A stretch of 64,000 nucleotides of DNA. Origin: Topomyia yanbarensis (Eukaryota; Arthropoda; Insecta; Diptera; Culicidae). The notes under the pieces are model-generated. The model was not told the DNA's origin, did no database searches, and worked only from the letters and a program-made list of their open reading frames with translations. The stretch is taken from positions 31,503,906 to 31,567,905 of the forward strand of contig NC_080672.1 of assembly GCF_030247195.1 (NCBI RefSeq), given 5' to 3'. Of the stretch, positions 24,582 to 36,000 are shown one piece after another (position 1 is the first letter of the stretch; the number at the start of each line of letters is the position of its first letter). The position numbers were made by a program, and so were the translations under genes.

Positions 24582-25790
24582 TATTATTTATCGACTATCC
24601 TGGGTGTACTGCTTTCCGCTGCTTGTATTAATTTTTCCGCCGCTTGCTGATAATTCCGTCTGCTTTCTCCCTCGCTTGTATTTATCACCATGTCGTCTTC
24701 GCTAGAGCTATGATTTTCGCCGCTAAATGTTTCATTTTTTATGTGTTTTCGAGTGACTCCTTTTTTGTTTTTTTCGAAGCTCTTAAAATATTCTTCTCTA
24801 GTCCCCAGATATAGCCTCATAAGCCTTTCTGATTATTTTGTTTTAATTTCCCTTAAGGGGGTCTAACAGTGCAAAATTCAAAAAAAAATTCGGATCCCTA
24901 AGATAAGAGAAAATGTGCTCAAGAAAGGATTTACTCGAATTCAACTTGGTTTTACTCGAATTCAACTTGGACCATATAACTACCAACTATCAATTTTCAT
25001 ACGAAGCTGATAAAATCGGATAAAAAAGCTGATAAAATCGGGGGTAGATAAAGACACGGGGGTGATAAAATTAGGTCTTCACTGTATTAGCTAGGGGATT
25101 CCGTACAATATTGTTTGTTCGTCATTTATGTTTTAGCTGGCTGGCTGTGGTGTTTCAGCAGATGTTGAAGGCTGTTTGATAGTGCTGGTTGTAGTAGATG
25201 AATTTTTTCTGGTTGTTTTGGCACATGACCAACCGTAGTGTGCCATCTGGTTCTATAATTGGTACGTGTGCGTCTGTTCAGGGAATGTGCATAGGGTTCT
25301 TTGTATGTAATTAATACCTTGAGATGACCTGTCCTCGAAAGTCAAGTAAGACGGTATACGTTTGTTTAGGCGCACTCGCACCACCCAGCTGAGAATACCA
25401 GGTTAAAAGTTTCTCCAAGAGTCGTTTGTGACGGATTCCACTTCTCCATACTTCGACATAAATATTTTGATATAATGCGGGCTAGTACGCGGTGCCAAAT
25501 CGTGTAGGCGAATTTCCGTCAGATCGAGGTCCATTTACATGGGGAACCTTGTTTTGACGTTAAGGATTTGAACGTTACTTGTATTACTTGTCTCGTATGA
25601 TGTTCTTGTATATGTGACGCTTCTGGAAGTACAAGTTCCATTTTAACTTTGATCAACTGTTCCACCTCGCACATTGTAGGTCTAAGATGGGTCTGCGAAA
25701 GGTCGATCTCGATTGTCTTCCATAATAGGCAAAATTTATTTCAAGCATTGCAATCGCAGTTGGGTGCAACGGAACTTTGCTGTGTCTGTA
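24582..25790 (-). pseudogene. LINE gag-like ORF1 remnant (copy 1), interrupted by MITE copy C
   Basis: Minus-strand reading frames give a nucleic-acid-binding ORF1 in pieces: IEIDLSQTHLRPTMCEVEQL near 25710, then LTEIRLHDLAPRT with IKIFMSKYGEVESV (an RRM-like segment) near 25480, then a decayed zinc-knuckle region near 25270. After the MITE comes an acidic tail with SSEDDMVINTSEGE (24584-24820). The order and sequence parallel the plus-strand copy at 60206-61175: DLAPRT, FMSKYGE and the SSxDDM tail all recur. Several stops and frameshifts make it dead. The MITE at 24851-25084 splits the body from the tail. Confidence 0.72.
24851..25084 (-). mobile_element. TA-flanked MITE, family 1 copy C (one end truncated)
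   Basis: In reverse orientation, this starts with CAGTGAAGACCTAATTTTAT next to TA at 25085-25086 and continues into the family 1 internal sequence (CGTATGAAAATTGATAGTTG near 24995). A 20-bp segment around TTTACTCGAATTCAACTTGG is locally duplicated at 24930-24970. The other terminus is missing; similarity ends near CCTTAAGGGGGTCT at 24851. It lies within the LINE ORF1 remnant. Confidence 0.72.
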
Positions 25791-26740
25791 TGTCACACGT
25801 ACACGTTATAGAGGCGCGGCACAGGTAGTATTTTCTGCTTGTATGTTATTCGCAAGCGGTGCTTTTTTGAGTTCTGATCTGTACGAGATGAGGAAACAGA
25901 CTGAGCCTGGTAAGTAAAAGTGTACCAGAACAGAAAATAAAACCAAATCGAGGTAAAAATAAATTCTGATGCAGAATAAAGTGCAAATTATTCATATTTA
26001 CCTACTTATTTTTGTTTCATTTTCTTTATTTATTTTACGTATTTTATTTATTCTATTGTTTTATATGTTTTATTTATTTATTTTATTTACTTTATTAAAT
26101 CTACTTAATTCATTTTTATGTATCGTATTTCATTTATTTATTTTATTACTGTGTACATAGTGGTACTGAGAAGACTTTGTCTCAAATTGCGCTTGGACGT
26201 TCAACGGGATGGCAAAGCTGTGTTATTGTGCAACATAAGGCCATACTATGTCGCCATTCACCTCTGATACATAATTCGTATCCCTTACCTCCCCGCGGTA
26301 CCAACCGGGGTACGAGCCGCCTTATGCCGTAAACAAACTACGCGCGCACGTGACAGTTAATGTATCGCTCATCCAAAAATCGAGTTTTCTGTTATAGCTT
26401 CGTTTTGTTTACTATCTATACTATACTATTAATGGTTTCGATGATGTGTTTTTTTTTCATCGCAAAAATAGACCAAAGTCCTGTCACTAAGTTAGTGCCG
26501 GATTCTGATGAGACGAAGTCAAAACGCAAATTACATTACTAATTTAAATCATTTTAGTAAATAGCGTAATGTTCTGCTGATTTTATGTTCTGGATCACTA
26601 AGCCTTCTGAAGAAACAAATTATTTGCCCAATCTTTCCATTTTGGAACTATGTAAATCAATTTAAAAGCATTACTTGTGCTTGACGTATCATGACATCAT
26701 CAAATCAACATTGAGTATAATATTCGACACTATACGAAGA
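25791..26740. other. Low-complexity AT-rich stretch, no gene
   Basis: 25985-26150 is a degenerate TTTATT/TTTTATT low-complexity run. The GC-richer patch at 26160-26350 contains CCCCGCGGTACCAACCGGGG, a short inverted repeat, and may be a retroelement fragment, but I cannot assign it. Confidence 0.45.
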
Positions 26741-26962
26741 GTTACAACTAACAGTCGAAAAAATCGTTAGCAAATCGAACGTCCTCCTGTCCATTCCGAA
26801 AAGTGCTTCCATTGCAGTTCATCGAAGCACGGACCATTGAACTTTGTGCTCTTCTCCTCTCATACGACAAACTGACTGGCATGTTCAAAATATTCATTGC
26901 TGCTACATAATGCCTCCCGGTCTCTGTATAACTGGTGTGATGTCCTATTTTTAGCTTCGGAT

Positions 26963-26965
<3 letters not shown>

Positions 26966-27001
<36 letters not shown>
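26966..27001. repeat. (CA)n microsatellite
   Basis: Uninterrupted CA dinucleotide run of about 36 bp following GCTTCGGATTCG. Confidence 0.97.
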
Positions 27002-27006
<5 letters not shown>

Positions 27007-27344
27007 GATGATAGGCGCCGGCATCGGGACCCTCGAGGCGCCCATCATCAACCATCGTTCCACTGTTGTACTTTCACGTAGCACCAGCTCCATCTTTCGG
27101 GATGGTGCGAAATGGCAAAAAGCGCAACAGAAGGGACAACTTCCCAGGCTGATTCATGAATATTAATGAAAAAGTGCTCTTTCCAATTCGACATTGTATT
27201 GGCTCTCGGTCGGTTGGCTGGTTTGGCAGCAAAAAAAAAAAAGAACTGTTATGTTTATTGAAAAGTGTATGGATTTTTGCTAGACGGATTTTGTCGCCGT
27301 GATACGAGGCAATAGCGGGGGTAATGGATGGTGTCGTTTTTTTT

Positions 27345-27358
27345 GGGGGGGGGGGGGG
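27345..27358. repeat. Poly-G run (14 G) after poly-T
   Basis: A homopolymer of 14 G directly preceded by 8 T. Such a run is G-quadruplex-capable only by slippage and is prone to sequencing error. Confidence 0.95.
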
Positions 27359-27959
27359 ATCGGGAGTCTCGCCATCAATCATCTACACAGTCATATCGCG
27401 AATTTGGTGGATGCTGTTGGATTTTGTTGTCCGTGAAGAGCACTTTTCGAACGCAGCCAAGTTCTTCCAATGATGGCTATAAATCATACCAGCCCATAAT
27501 CCATAACCTAGTGACAGTTCCTGGAAATGCCGTGATTGATAAGTGGGATCTCTTTTGTCTAAATTTGGCCTGGTTAGGGAAGACACTGATTCATTGGTTC
27601 TGTTGGTGAAAAAAAATAATCAAATTCTAGAAACGAACTGAATCGAAAAATAAAAGTAGAATGACTTCCTTCGTTTAAATTCCGTGTAAGGAAAAAGAAA
27701 TGTCCAAACTTATCAGATCACAAATTGAAAGCCAGTTCAGGACGAACAAGTTTTCCATTCAGTAAGGAAGAACCAATCCCAATCAACTAACAGAGTCAGA
27801 GTGTGCTGCAATTCTTGGTAACTATTTACCGATGAAAAACTTGTTCCTAGTTCCCCGTTCCAGTAAACGGTTCCGGTGTTCAAATGAACTGCAAATACGT
27901 TCACTTTGCACCCCATCTCTCAACCTCGGCACGGCAAAAGAAAAGACTTACTTTTTAAA

Positions 27960-28027
27960 CACACTTCACCATAAACATCATCGTCATCATCATCATCACC
28001 GTCATCATCAACATCGTCATCATCACT
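27960..28027. repeat. Imperfect CAT/CAC trinucleotide repeat
   Basis: A run of CAT, CAC and CGT triplets (CATCATCGTCATCATCATCA and onward). The open plus-strand frame encodes a His-rich tail, but the ORF around it has no domain, so I treat it as a microsatellite. Confidence 0.9.
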
Positions 28028-28984
28028 AGCAGAGTAGAATCAAACTTTCTTCTACAAATGTAACGCAGAAAGGGAACCCAAACCGAAGTGGTAAAAGTTT
28101 CCATCTTTCATAACTTTTTACCCACGGAACTGGCTGCATGTTAGCTGCGCTGACTAACTACTCTACCGGTTTGGAAACAGTAGTGTTGCAACATTCACTC
28201 AATGCGAATGAAACTAAAGCACCCAGCCCTCCTTTAGTTTACGTGTGTGAAAGCATTTTTCCTTCGATGCTATTTTCGATGAAGGCAAAACTTTTTCACA
28301 AAGACTCGAATGGTAGTAGTGTGGCATTGGCATTGGCAGGAAGTTATTTCCCCAGCACTTTTGGGGGTGTTTTACCATGTTTTCCTGGTTGGTCCTTTTC
28401 TTTAGCTGACATTAGGTAAATTTGCACAAAAATAGTCTAATTGGGTGGGATTCTGCAAAAAGTGTTTCTTTTGTATCTAATTATGGTTATAGCCATGAGG
28501 AGCAGCAACGCTGGGGTCGATTCTAATGGCGGGTGGAGCATTATAATCGTAACGAAATTTCAACACGAGGTGTGTGGGACTATTAATTGAGTTTGCGTTC
28601 TTCTTTGAATTAACCTTGAAACTTTGAAATAACTTGGAGGGCTGAAGGTGTGTTGTGTCCGTAATAATTTTGTTCCTCCGCCGATGGAAGTCCAAGGAGC
28701 AGCTTGAATTTAACTAGTAGAAAATCTAAATAAAGTATATGCTGGAAGCGAAAAAAAACGATAGTCACGCACCTGCTTGATCGCCTTTGTAAATCGTATC
28801 ATCATTTTGACTATTGGATTAAGTCGATCCATATTGTTGGGATGATAGGACGAGCAGTTTTAAGCAAAATCAGATGGAAATGGCCAAAACAAGGCATGAC
28901 CCTTTTTGATTTGGATGAAATTTCGCGCATGTTTTCAATATATAAAATGACACTGCAACTGTAGTTACGGTTTCCGTCATGATA

Positions 28985-29280
28985 TTTCCCAATCGATTTT
29001 CTGTACGTGAATCAGTTCACAACTTTATGAACATTATTTATAAAACCAGAGCATTACTCGTTATTTTATTCATAGGTTTAGGAACACTATTAAAAATCCA
29101 ACTATACGACGTGAACTGATTCATAATTCAATGCTTCTTAAAGGTGATCTTGTTTTCGTGTTTGAAAGTTGGTTCACAATATCAAACAATGTTTTATCGT
29201 GAACTATTTCTCGAAACACTATTCATGAATCCTTTCAAACATTGTGAACTAGTTCATGATTCCTCCGTGTAAAATATCCG
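28985..29280. repeat. Repeat block with recurrent GTGAAC/GTTCAC near-palindromes
   Basis: GTGAATCAGTTCAC (29007-29020), GTGAACTGATTCAT (29111), GGTTCACAA (29171), GTGAACTATTTC (29200) and GTGAACTAGTTCATG (29243) recur within 300 bp, in both orientations. A related motif is at 20349. This may be a degraded foldback MITE; end points and target duplication are not clear. Confidence 0.45.
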
Positions 29281-29346
29281 ATAGTATATTTTAACGATAT
29301 ATAATTAGCAAGTGACTGGAAGGTGTGCAATATTTTTCAATATTAA

Positions 29347-29973
29347 CCCATTATTGCCCAACCTACTATATATAGCAGGTGCTAAGAATAACTCCTATTA
29401 CTCAATTAATAACGCAGACCAGGCATTATCAACGAGTTAATACTGTTCATATACTCTTGCAGAATCTGTTCAGAGAAGTTAGAGTGGTTAAACCGGTGTT
29501 TATGGTTTGTTTTTAATCAATTTTCCCTTAAGGAGTTACACATTTTTGTTAGGATAAAAAAAATCGAATTTTTGTAAATTAGATATTCTGAAACGACATA
29601 CGCTGAGGAAAATTTTCTCAAAATTTCATTAACATCGGAATACTACAACTTGAGTTACAGCTATTTATAGACCGCTACCCATTGACCACTCGTAGGCGGT
29701 GCGTAGTGTTTGATACGCTAGACCGTTGACTCGCTGCACCGACAGTAAAACTCGATTATCTCGGAGTTGTATTTTGTTGAAAAGTTCATCCGCGGCGATC
29801 ACGATATCTCAGGAACCGATTAACCGATCAATCTTAAATTTTCACTGGTTGCTCCTTGTTATATCAGCTACTTTGAGTACAAAAATAATTTTACTGGAAT
29901 GACCACATCATTTTTCATCGATCGGAAAACACAATTTGTGTTGCGCTTGAAAAATAAGTTGGGCAATAATGGG
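29347..29973. mobile_element. TTAA-flanked MITE (piggyBac-like)
   Basis: The inverted ends CCCATTATTGCCCAAC and GTTGGGCAATAATGGG are exact, and both are flanked by TTAA (29343-29346 and 29974-29977). TTAA duplication with CCC/GGG termini is the hallmark of the piggyBac superfamily. 627 bp, no transposase ORF. Confidence 0.88.
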
Positions 29974-29977
29974 TTAA

Positions 29978-30600
29978 GGGGTTACATACCTTTTCGTTGC
30001 GAAAATGTCAAGAACGTTTGAAACGTTATTACATCAATTACTTACTTACAGTATTTTGGTAGTACATTTTTCAGTTAAGCTTATAAAAATATATTGATAA
30101 TTGGCGGAGTTATGGCTTTTCTCTCGAAACCCTTTTTTAAGAGTATTCCTCGTACCTTAACGATTAGTTGAAAAAATAATTATTTTTTCCCGATTTTGAG
30201 AACGTTTGCCCTAAAAAATCACTGTTTTAAGTACTAACAATTATATAAAAAATTCTCATCCACAAAATAAAAATTATGGATAAAAAAGGAATCATTAAGG
30301 TACTAGGGAAATACGATCAATTGAAAAAAAAAATATTGAAGAAAATCGGTGGAGTGATTTTTTGGCAATCGTGATCACGGAAACACCATTTTTGGTAAAA
30401 CGTCATTTTAAAAAAATCGAGTTAAAAATTTCAAGTCTACACTGCTCTTGGTAGACGAAGCGCGCTTGGAATCTGTGTAACTTTCGATCTATTGATCGGA
30501 TCTCTATAAAATTATGGTAAAATATTCTCAAGGAGCTATACTTTCAGATAGGGTAGTAAAAATTTTCCGATTTTTTTTAAATAAGAATGTATGTAACCCC
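29978..30600. mobile_element. Second TTAA-flanked MITE, sharing a TTAA with its neighbour
   Basis: Inverted ends GGGGTTACATAC and GTATGTAACCCC are flanked by TTAA at 29974-29977 (shared with the preceding MITE) and 30601-30604. 623 bp, AT-rich, noncoding. The TTAA target suggests piggyBac mobilisation, although the termini start with G rather than the usual C. Confidence 0.82.
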
Positions 30601-30604
30601 TTAA

Positions 30605-31380
30605 CCCTCAAAAAGGCAACCGGGTCTCAGAGGCCCGGAACGTTACAATTGTTTAGTTACAAAAAATGTGTATGCAGTACAAGCTTGGGCATGGAAATTT
30701 TGATAAGTAGCTTTGAAATCTATAACAAAAATAAAGAATGATGAGTTCATCTTCATATTAGCAGGAATTTTTTTCATGTTCTGATTGATTTTATCTTTTT
30801 ACCTTTTCTTATAAGAAAAAAATCTTGAAAGTTTGAGCGAATTCTATACATTTCTTTTATAAGAAATGGAAAAATAGCATACGATAATGACGTGTGTCAT
30901 ATTTTTTTGGGTAAATACTTTTATTTCACCCACTGTGGTCTACTTGACAATTATTTGGATACAACATAACCTAACTCTGTCGTTATTGTCTATTTTTGTA
31001 GTCTATTCTTTGTGCTATAGTTGTCGTAATTATTCAAATTGTAGGATATAAAAGCAACAAAAATTGAAATGGCTATAAGACGATATGCCCATGTTTTCAA
31101 TCGTCTCAAAGAATCTGAAATAATGGAAGAAATTCGAGCAAATTCAACAGCAGACGATTCCGAAACTGATTTGCAAAGCGAGGAAGAAGATGTGAATGAT
31201 ATTGCTTCCGACGATGAATCTGATGCAGAAAAATATGAATATGTACTCCGGTTATGCATCAGAAGAAATTAATAGCAACCCAGAAACATTTATTGGTCGT
31301 GTTCAAACGAAATGGAGCTCAGAACCAATCGACAGTCGACGTGATCTTCCGAGTACTGACCTTTTGGAAAAAAATTGACC
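30605..31380 (+). mobile_element. piggyBac-like transposon remnant (5' part)
   Basis: Immediately after the TTAA at 30601-30604 comes CCCTCAAAAAGGCAACCGGG, a plausible piggyBac 5' terminus. About 460 bp downstream lies the transposase-like ORF at 31069. No matching right terminus was found, so only the 5' part is present. The link between this terminus and the ORF is inferred from spacing and TTAA context. Confidence 0.45.
31069..31378 (+). pseudogene. piggyBac-like transposase N-terminal fragment, frameshifted
   Basis: The frame starting at 31069 encodes a basic start then a strongly acidic stretch (DDSETDLQSEEEDVNDIASD). A frameshift near 31240 moves to the next frame, which reads QTKWSSEPIDSRRDLPSTD. 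An acidic N-terminus followed by a K/TW..EP....R segment is typical of piggyBac transposases just before their catalytic domain. The catalytic DDD domain is absent: the frame ends at 31378. The nearby TTAA elements fit. The family call rests on pattern resemblance only. Confidence 0.5.
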
Positions 31381-31439
31381 TTTTTACATCCATCGCCTTA
31401 TACGCTGAAATCGGAATTTGCTGCGTGTTCGTACTCATC

Positions 31440-31674
31440 ATCCTGTAATTCTGGAACCGGAAGTCGGATCAATTAGAAATTCAACAGCAGCCAATGGGAA
31501 TGATGTACCTTTCATTTGTAACCAATTTATCAACGGATTTTTTCCGTGTACCGATTTCGCACATCTTGTGCGAGAGTGAGAGACTTTGAACAGAGAAGAT
31601 AACAAGAGTTCGACATTTGCCTGATCCCCTAGGATTCCATTTAAAGTGACTACTTCAGGGGTGCCTATTCTCAT
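31440..31674. other. Short unassigned repeat-like segment
   Basis: Begins near CTGGAACCGGAAGTCGGATC and continues to about 31674. It looks like a fragment of a dispersed repeat, but there is no second copy in this window and no coding motif. Confidence 0.3.
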
Positions 31675-33021
31675 GCAGTTCGCTTGATTCTAGACCAAGC
31701 TGGTTATACTAATTCACTAATCTCATTCCGTCACATCACTTCCGCTTATGCTACATCCTATGTTTTGGCACGATGTTGTACAAGCGCTCTTCTCTGCGTT
31801 AACCAGTTGAATACCGTGGTCGATCCAGCGATTCCAGTTGGAGAGTGTCTTCGGTTCTCTGCTGTCCCAATGACCCTAACCTGGTGGTTTGTCTCGATCG
31901 GTGCTACTCGGTATAGTCCCCGAAGGTGGAGCTATCCTACTTGGACGAAATAATGTCTTCCGAATCCGTTGATGTTACACGTTAGGTCAATGACAAGCGA
32001 AGCGTCTGCGAACACGGCCTACCACTTTACATAGTGTTTTGCCGCGTTCGCCGAAGCTTCACCCCGCTTTTACTATGACAGAGTTACGCGTTCTACACAC
32101 AAACTGCTTAGAGCTAGTTCAAACGCATTCGCTTCGCTTACCGCATCGCGTACCGCATAAGCGTCTCACCGGCCTTATTCTTGCTTCGATGGTAGAATGT
32201 CGAGCGATTCAGGGTGAAGGATTATTTCCGGTTCACTGAAGCCCCGACTACTCAAGCCGGTGCTTCGCTACCCTAGTAACAATTCTTATTTTATGATAGT
32301 TTTGTAGCCACTGATGAAGCTTAGATTGCACTTGTAGCGCGCTATAAAACTTCTGATGTTACTTGGGTACGGACTACTCGGAATAGTTCCCAACGGTGGA
32401 TCTTTCCTACCCCGACGAAAAGTTCCCCGACGGTGGAAGATCTTCCGAAACCGATACTACCCGTGCAGATGCCGCGTTCCGTCCTGCGATTCTGGGACCC
32501 TCTGGTGACTTCCAGTTCACAGACACCGCCCCGAAGACTATTTGCCGGTGCTACTACAAGATCTACTCGAACGAACCCCCGACGGTTGACTTAGCCTACT
32601 CCGACAGAGAATGCCTCGGCGAGAGAAGTTCTTCCGAAACCGAGCCAACCGGTTAGGTGTCGAGGTCAATCTCGCGAATCCTGTGGTATGAGGCGTCCGG
32701 TTCGTTGGTGCCCCGACTACCCACGACTGGTGATGTCTCGTCGCGGTCTACTCAGTCTAGTCCCCAGCGGTGAATCTAGCATATGCCGAAGGAGAGTTCT
32801 CTTTAGTTTTCGCTATCTTTCTGTAGGGCCAACTGGTGGAGCGTTGTGGTCGGTCCGACGATTCCGGTGGGACGGCTCGCTATTGTCCAGTTGACCCAAT
32901 CCCGGTGTTGCGTCGCGTACCTCTCAACTGATCCCTGGGGGTGTATCGATCGAGTATACACCCCGCGGAGAGTTCCCGGATGCGAAATTTCTCTCGAACC
33001 TGATTTGTTGTTTCACGGCCG
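31675..33021 (-). repeat. Diverged tandem repeats in the probable 3' UTR of the R1-like LINE
   Basis: GC-richer block with recurring similar segments: TACTCGGTATAGTCCCCGAA (near 31908), TACTCGGAATAGTTCCCAAC (near 32370), a related segment near 32570, and TACTCAGTCTAGTCCCCAGC (near 32750), each followed by GGTGGA- or GGTGAATC-like and TTCCGAA-like sequence. Spacing is irregular (about 180-460 bp). It lies directly downstream, in LINE sense, of the C-terminal coding region once the hAT insertion is removed, so 3' UTR is the likely identity. Confidence 0.5.
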
Positions 33022-36000
33022 CAGGCCCGTAGCCAGGATTTTGTTTCGGGAGGGGCTTAAAAATTATTGCATAAATGTATTAATTCTGATGACTTGAAAC
33101 AATCACTGGAAACTGAACGTAATTATGAAAAGTTCTTAGTGAAAACAATTCCAAAAATAAGACAATAGACACTAAAAACTCTAATAATATGTTGCCTGTT
33201 ACAAGAAAGGCTATAGTGCATCGACGAATTAAATTTGATTATTTTTGATTTACAAGTTAGAAATTTCTCTAGTTACAAAAATGAATAGTCAAGAGCTCAA
33301 AGTATTAAGGGCTGCTTGAAAATGCTACGCTGCATGCTACGCTGCTTGAAAATGCTACACATTCGATACACCTTTACAATTTGTAGAAGACGCTAAATTG
33401 GAATGAGTAGAAAAATATCCAAAAACCCGTCTCATGAAACTTTACACGCATTTGCTAATCAGAAGAACGAAACCAACGTCAAGGTTGTCCCCATGAATAG
33501 GAATATATCAGTGTGAAATCAAAGTTTACCGTTGCAAAGAATGTCCGAACAAAGTGAATGTCGAAATTTGCTTCAAATCTTCTGATAAGGCAGGCGATTT
33601 GTAGATGCAGAAAATAGGTTCAACTCCTATTTTCATGATCAGGTTTCTTTCTACTATTACTAGCTCTTTGACTTCATCCGAAGTTTGCGTTAACTCGACT
33701 TTATGAAATTTTCAATTTAAATGATACTGATCATGTCGTAATCAAAACAATCCTGAAAAAAACACATGTTTTTTCATTTGACTCTCATAGGTAATGGGTT
33801 AAAGACTATCTTCGACAACATTATCAGGCAACTCAGAATAACTATCTTTTTATCTATTTAAGTTGATTCTTTTTAGGTACTTTTTATATCATTGTACTTA
33901 TGAATTAAAAATATCGTAGACTGATTTTCCTAGATCCCTAAAACTATAGTAAAAGTCAAAATGTAAAGTGAGTGCAAAAACTACTGATTTCACTACAAAG
34001 CAAGAATGCCTTAGCTCTATTGACTTTTGACAATCTTGCAAAACCGTTGTAACTTGAGAAGATTACCTAGATTAAGTAAATATTATATTTGAACATTTTG
34101 GTTTTATTTATTTATTTGAAGGTTTTATTTCGGAATTCGTGGGGCTTTGGACAATGTCAAATATATATTTCAATGATTTAATCTACTAATGGAAACTACC
34201 CAGAATTTAATCTACTGAGCGAAACTGCTCAGAATCTATTCACAAATCGAAAGAAAATTACTTAGCACTGATTACTCAATGCTTCTAATTTACATAAAAT
34301 TTGGTAAATATAACATTGATTACACCACCAAAATAACTAGAGACTATAAACATAGATAATAATTTCAGCATCACTTGCTTCCGACACATGGAAGAGAACA
34401 CATCGCACTTGCACCTAATTTGCCGAGGCTTTCTTTTAGAGTTGTCTGTTTTAAATTACAGCAAATTATCCGTTTCCTGTAAAACTTTTGCAAAACTCTT
34501 TGCCAATTCATTAAACAAATATGAACACTAATCTGTTTAGTAATAGGTTTGTTTGTGAATAAAAATAATTAGCTCTTGATTTTTTTCAATCATCATCAAG
34601 ATTGGAAGAGATGTATGATTTCTTGAAGAAAGTTGTAATGTTTGTCTGATTACATGTTTGTTTTATCACTATTTGGGAAAAAGTTTCAATTAAAGTTGTT
34701 GCACCTAACGCAACGAAGACGAAATGAGAAGATCAGAGCGCAATTCGGAAAGAACTCGTGTTGAGTGTATAGTAAAGATAGAAGAGTGATCTTGAGTCGA
34801 TTTAGATTGGTTGATTTTTTCCTCTCTTTGCTCTCTTATTTAAGATTATCTCTCTCATTTTATTCCATGACGAGCAAAAACGGAACGAAAACTGTCACAT
34901 ACTTAAGACATGAAATCGAAACTGTTATCCCAACTTATTGACTTATAGATTCAATCAGTCCCAACATTTTAGTCCCTCTTCGTGATTGCCTATTATTTTA
35001 CCACTTTTTGCCCGGTCCACTTTTAAAAGAATTTTTTTTGCACGTTTGTCGAAGATATCACGGATTTACGGATTAACAGTGTATTAGTACGGAACGAATT
35101 ACTCGTAACAATGAAATGAAGCGTTAATAAAAATGGTATTGCGTTAAAATGACGCGAAATGAAAATTCTATTCTCGGCTCAATCGTTCTCAGATAAATTG
35201 AAATACTTTTTGTGTAGCGCAGAGTAGTGTACAGAGAACAGAGTGTACAGTGTGCACTGACCTAATACAGAAATTCAAAATTGTGTGCAATTCAAAAACT
35301 TATCATTTAAAAATAACAAACTGGGTCGTGGGTCTTTTATATATTTTCTTTTTTTATTTATTTATTTATTTATCACGCACATCAACAGGCCGTACTCGGC
35401 CCCAATGATGGAAACTTAAACTAATTACATCTAAAAAACTGCAGGAATCGATTTCTCAATGATATTCGAGACAAATGAAAGTCGAACAAGTGCGACACAC
35501 GATTGAAGAGGCGTTGTAGTCCCGTGATAGCGGCATTAGCTGTTTGAATAGTTCGTCGAAACGGCACTCTCAGAAGATCGTTTCCGCGGAACGTTCTGGA
35601 CCTTGCTTGAATGTTAACTCGCTCTAGTAAATCTGGAGAATCGATGCGTCCTGACAGAAGATCAGAGATGAATAAGGCTCTTGCAGTTTCTCTACGACTT
35701 ATGTAAACAATAAAAATAATATAACGAGTTTATGTGGTTGTCCTACAGATCTCGCGCAAGCGCTTAGCCATTGCACGTGGAAACCTGTTTACGAGGCGAG
35801 GAAATATTTTTTTCCTCACCAACTATGTATTGGGGGGGAGTAGTTCATTTCTATCTCGCTATTGTACATTTCCGTGTCATCAACGTAGTTGCTGCCTTTA
35901 TGTTCGCGAATATCTTCCTTGCTTTTCGCCCTCAATAATTGCCCTTCCAAATAGATTCCATTTCTCCCAAATGTGACATTAATCTGCGAGTAAGCGGTAT

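Larger units (their letters stand above)
26741..28700. other. GC-richer non-repetitive block with microsatellites
   Basis: This stretch lacks the TE signatures found elsewhere and contains several simple repeats (listed separately), pyrimidine-rich segments and short ORFs on both strands. It could be host intron or untranslated sequence. I see no coding exon that I can support. Confidence 0.3.

Noticed and set aside
30920..30945. Third Transib-like end (CCCACTGTGG)
   Set aside because: Heptamer match only; no partner end, no 5-bp duplication and no nonamer-like motif at 12 or 23 bp.
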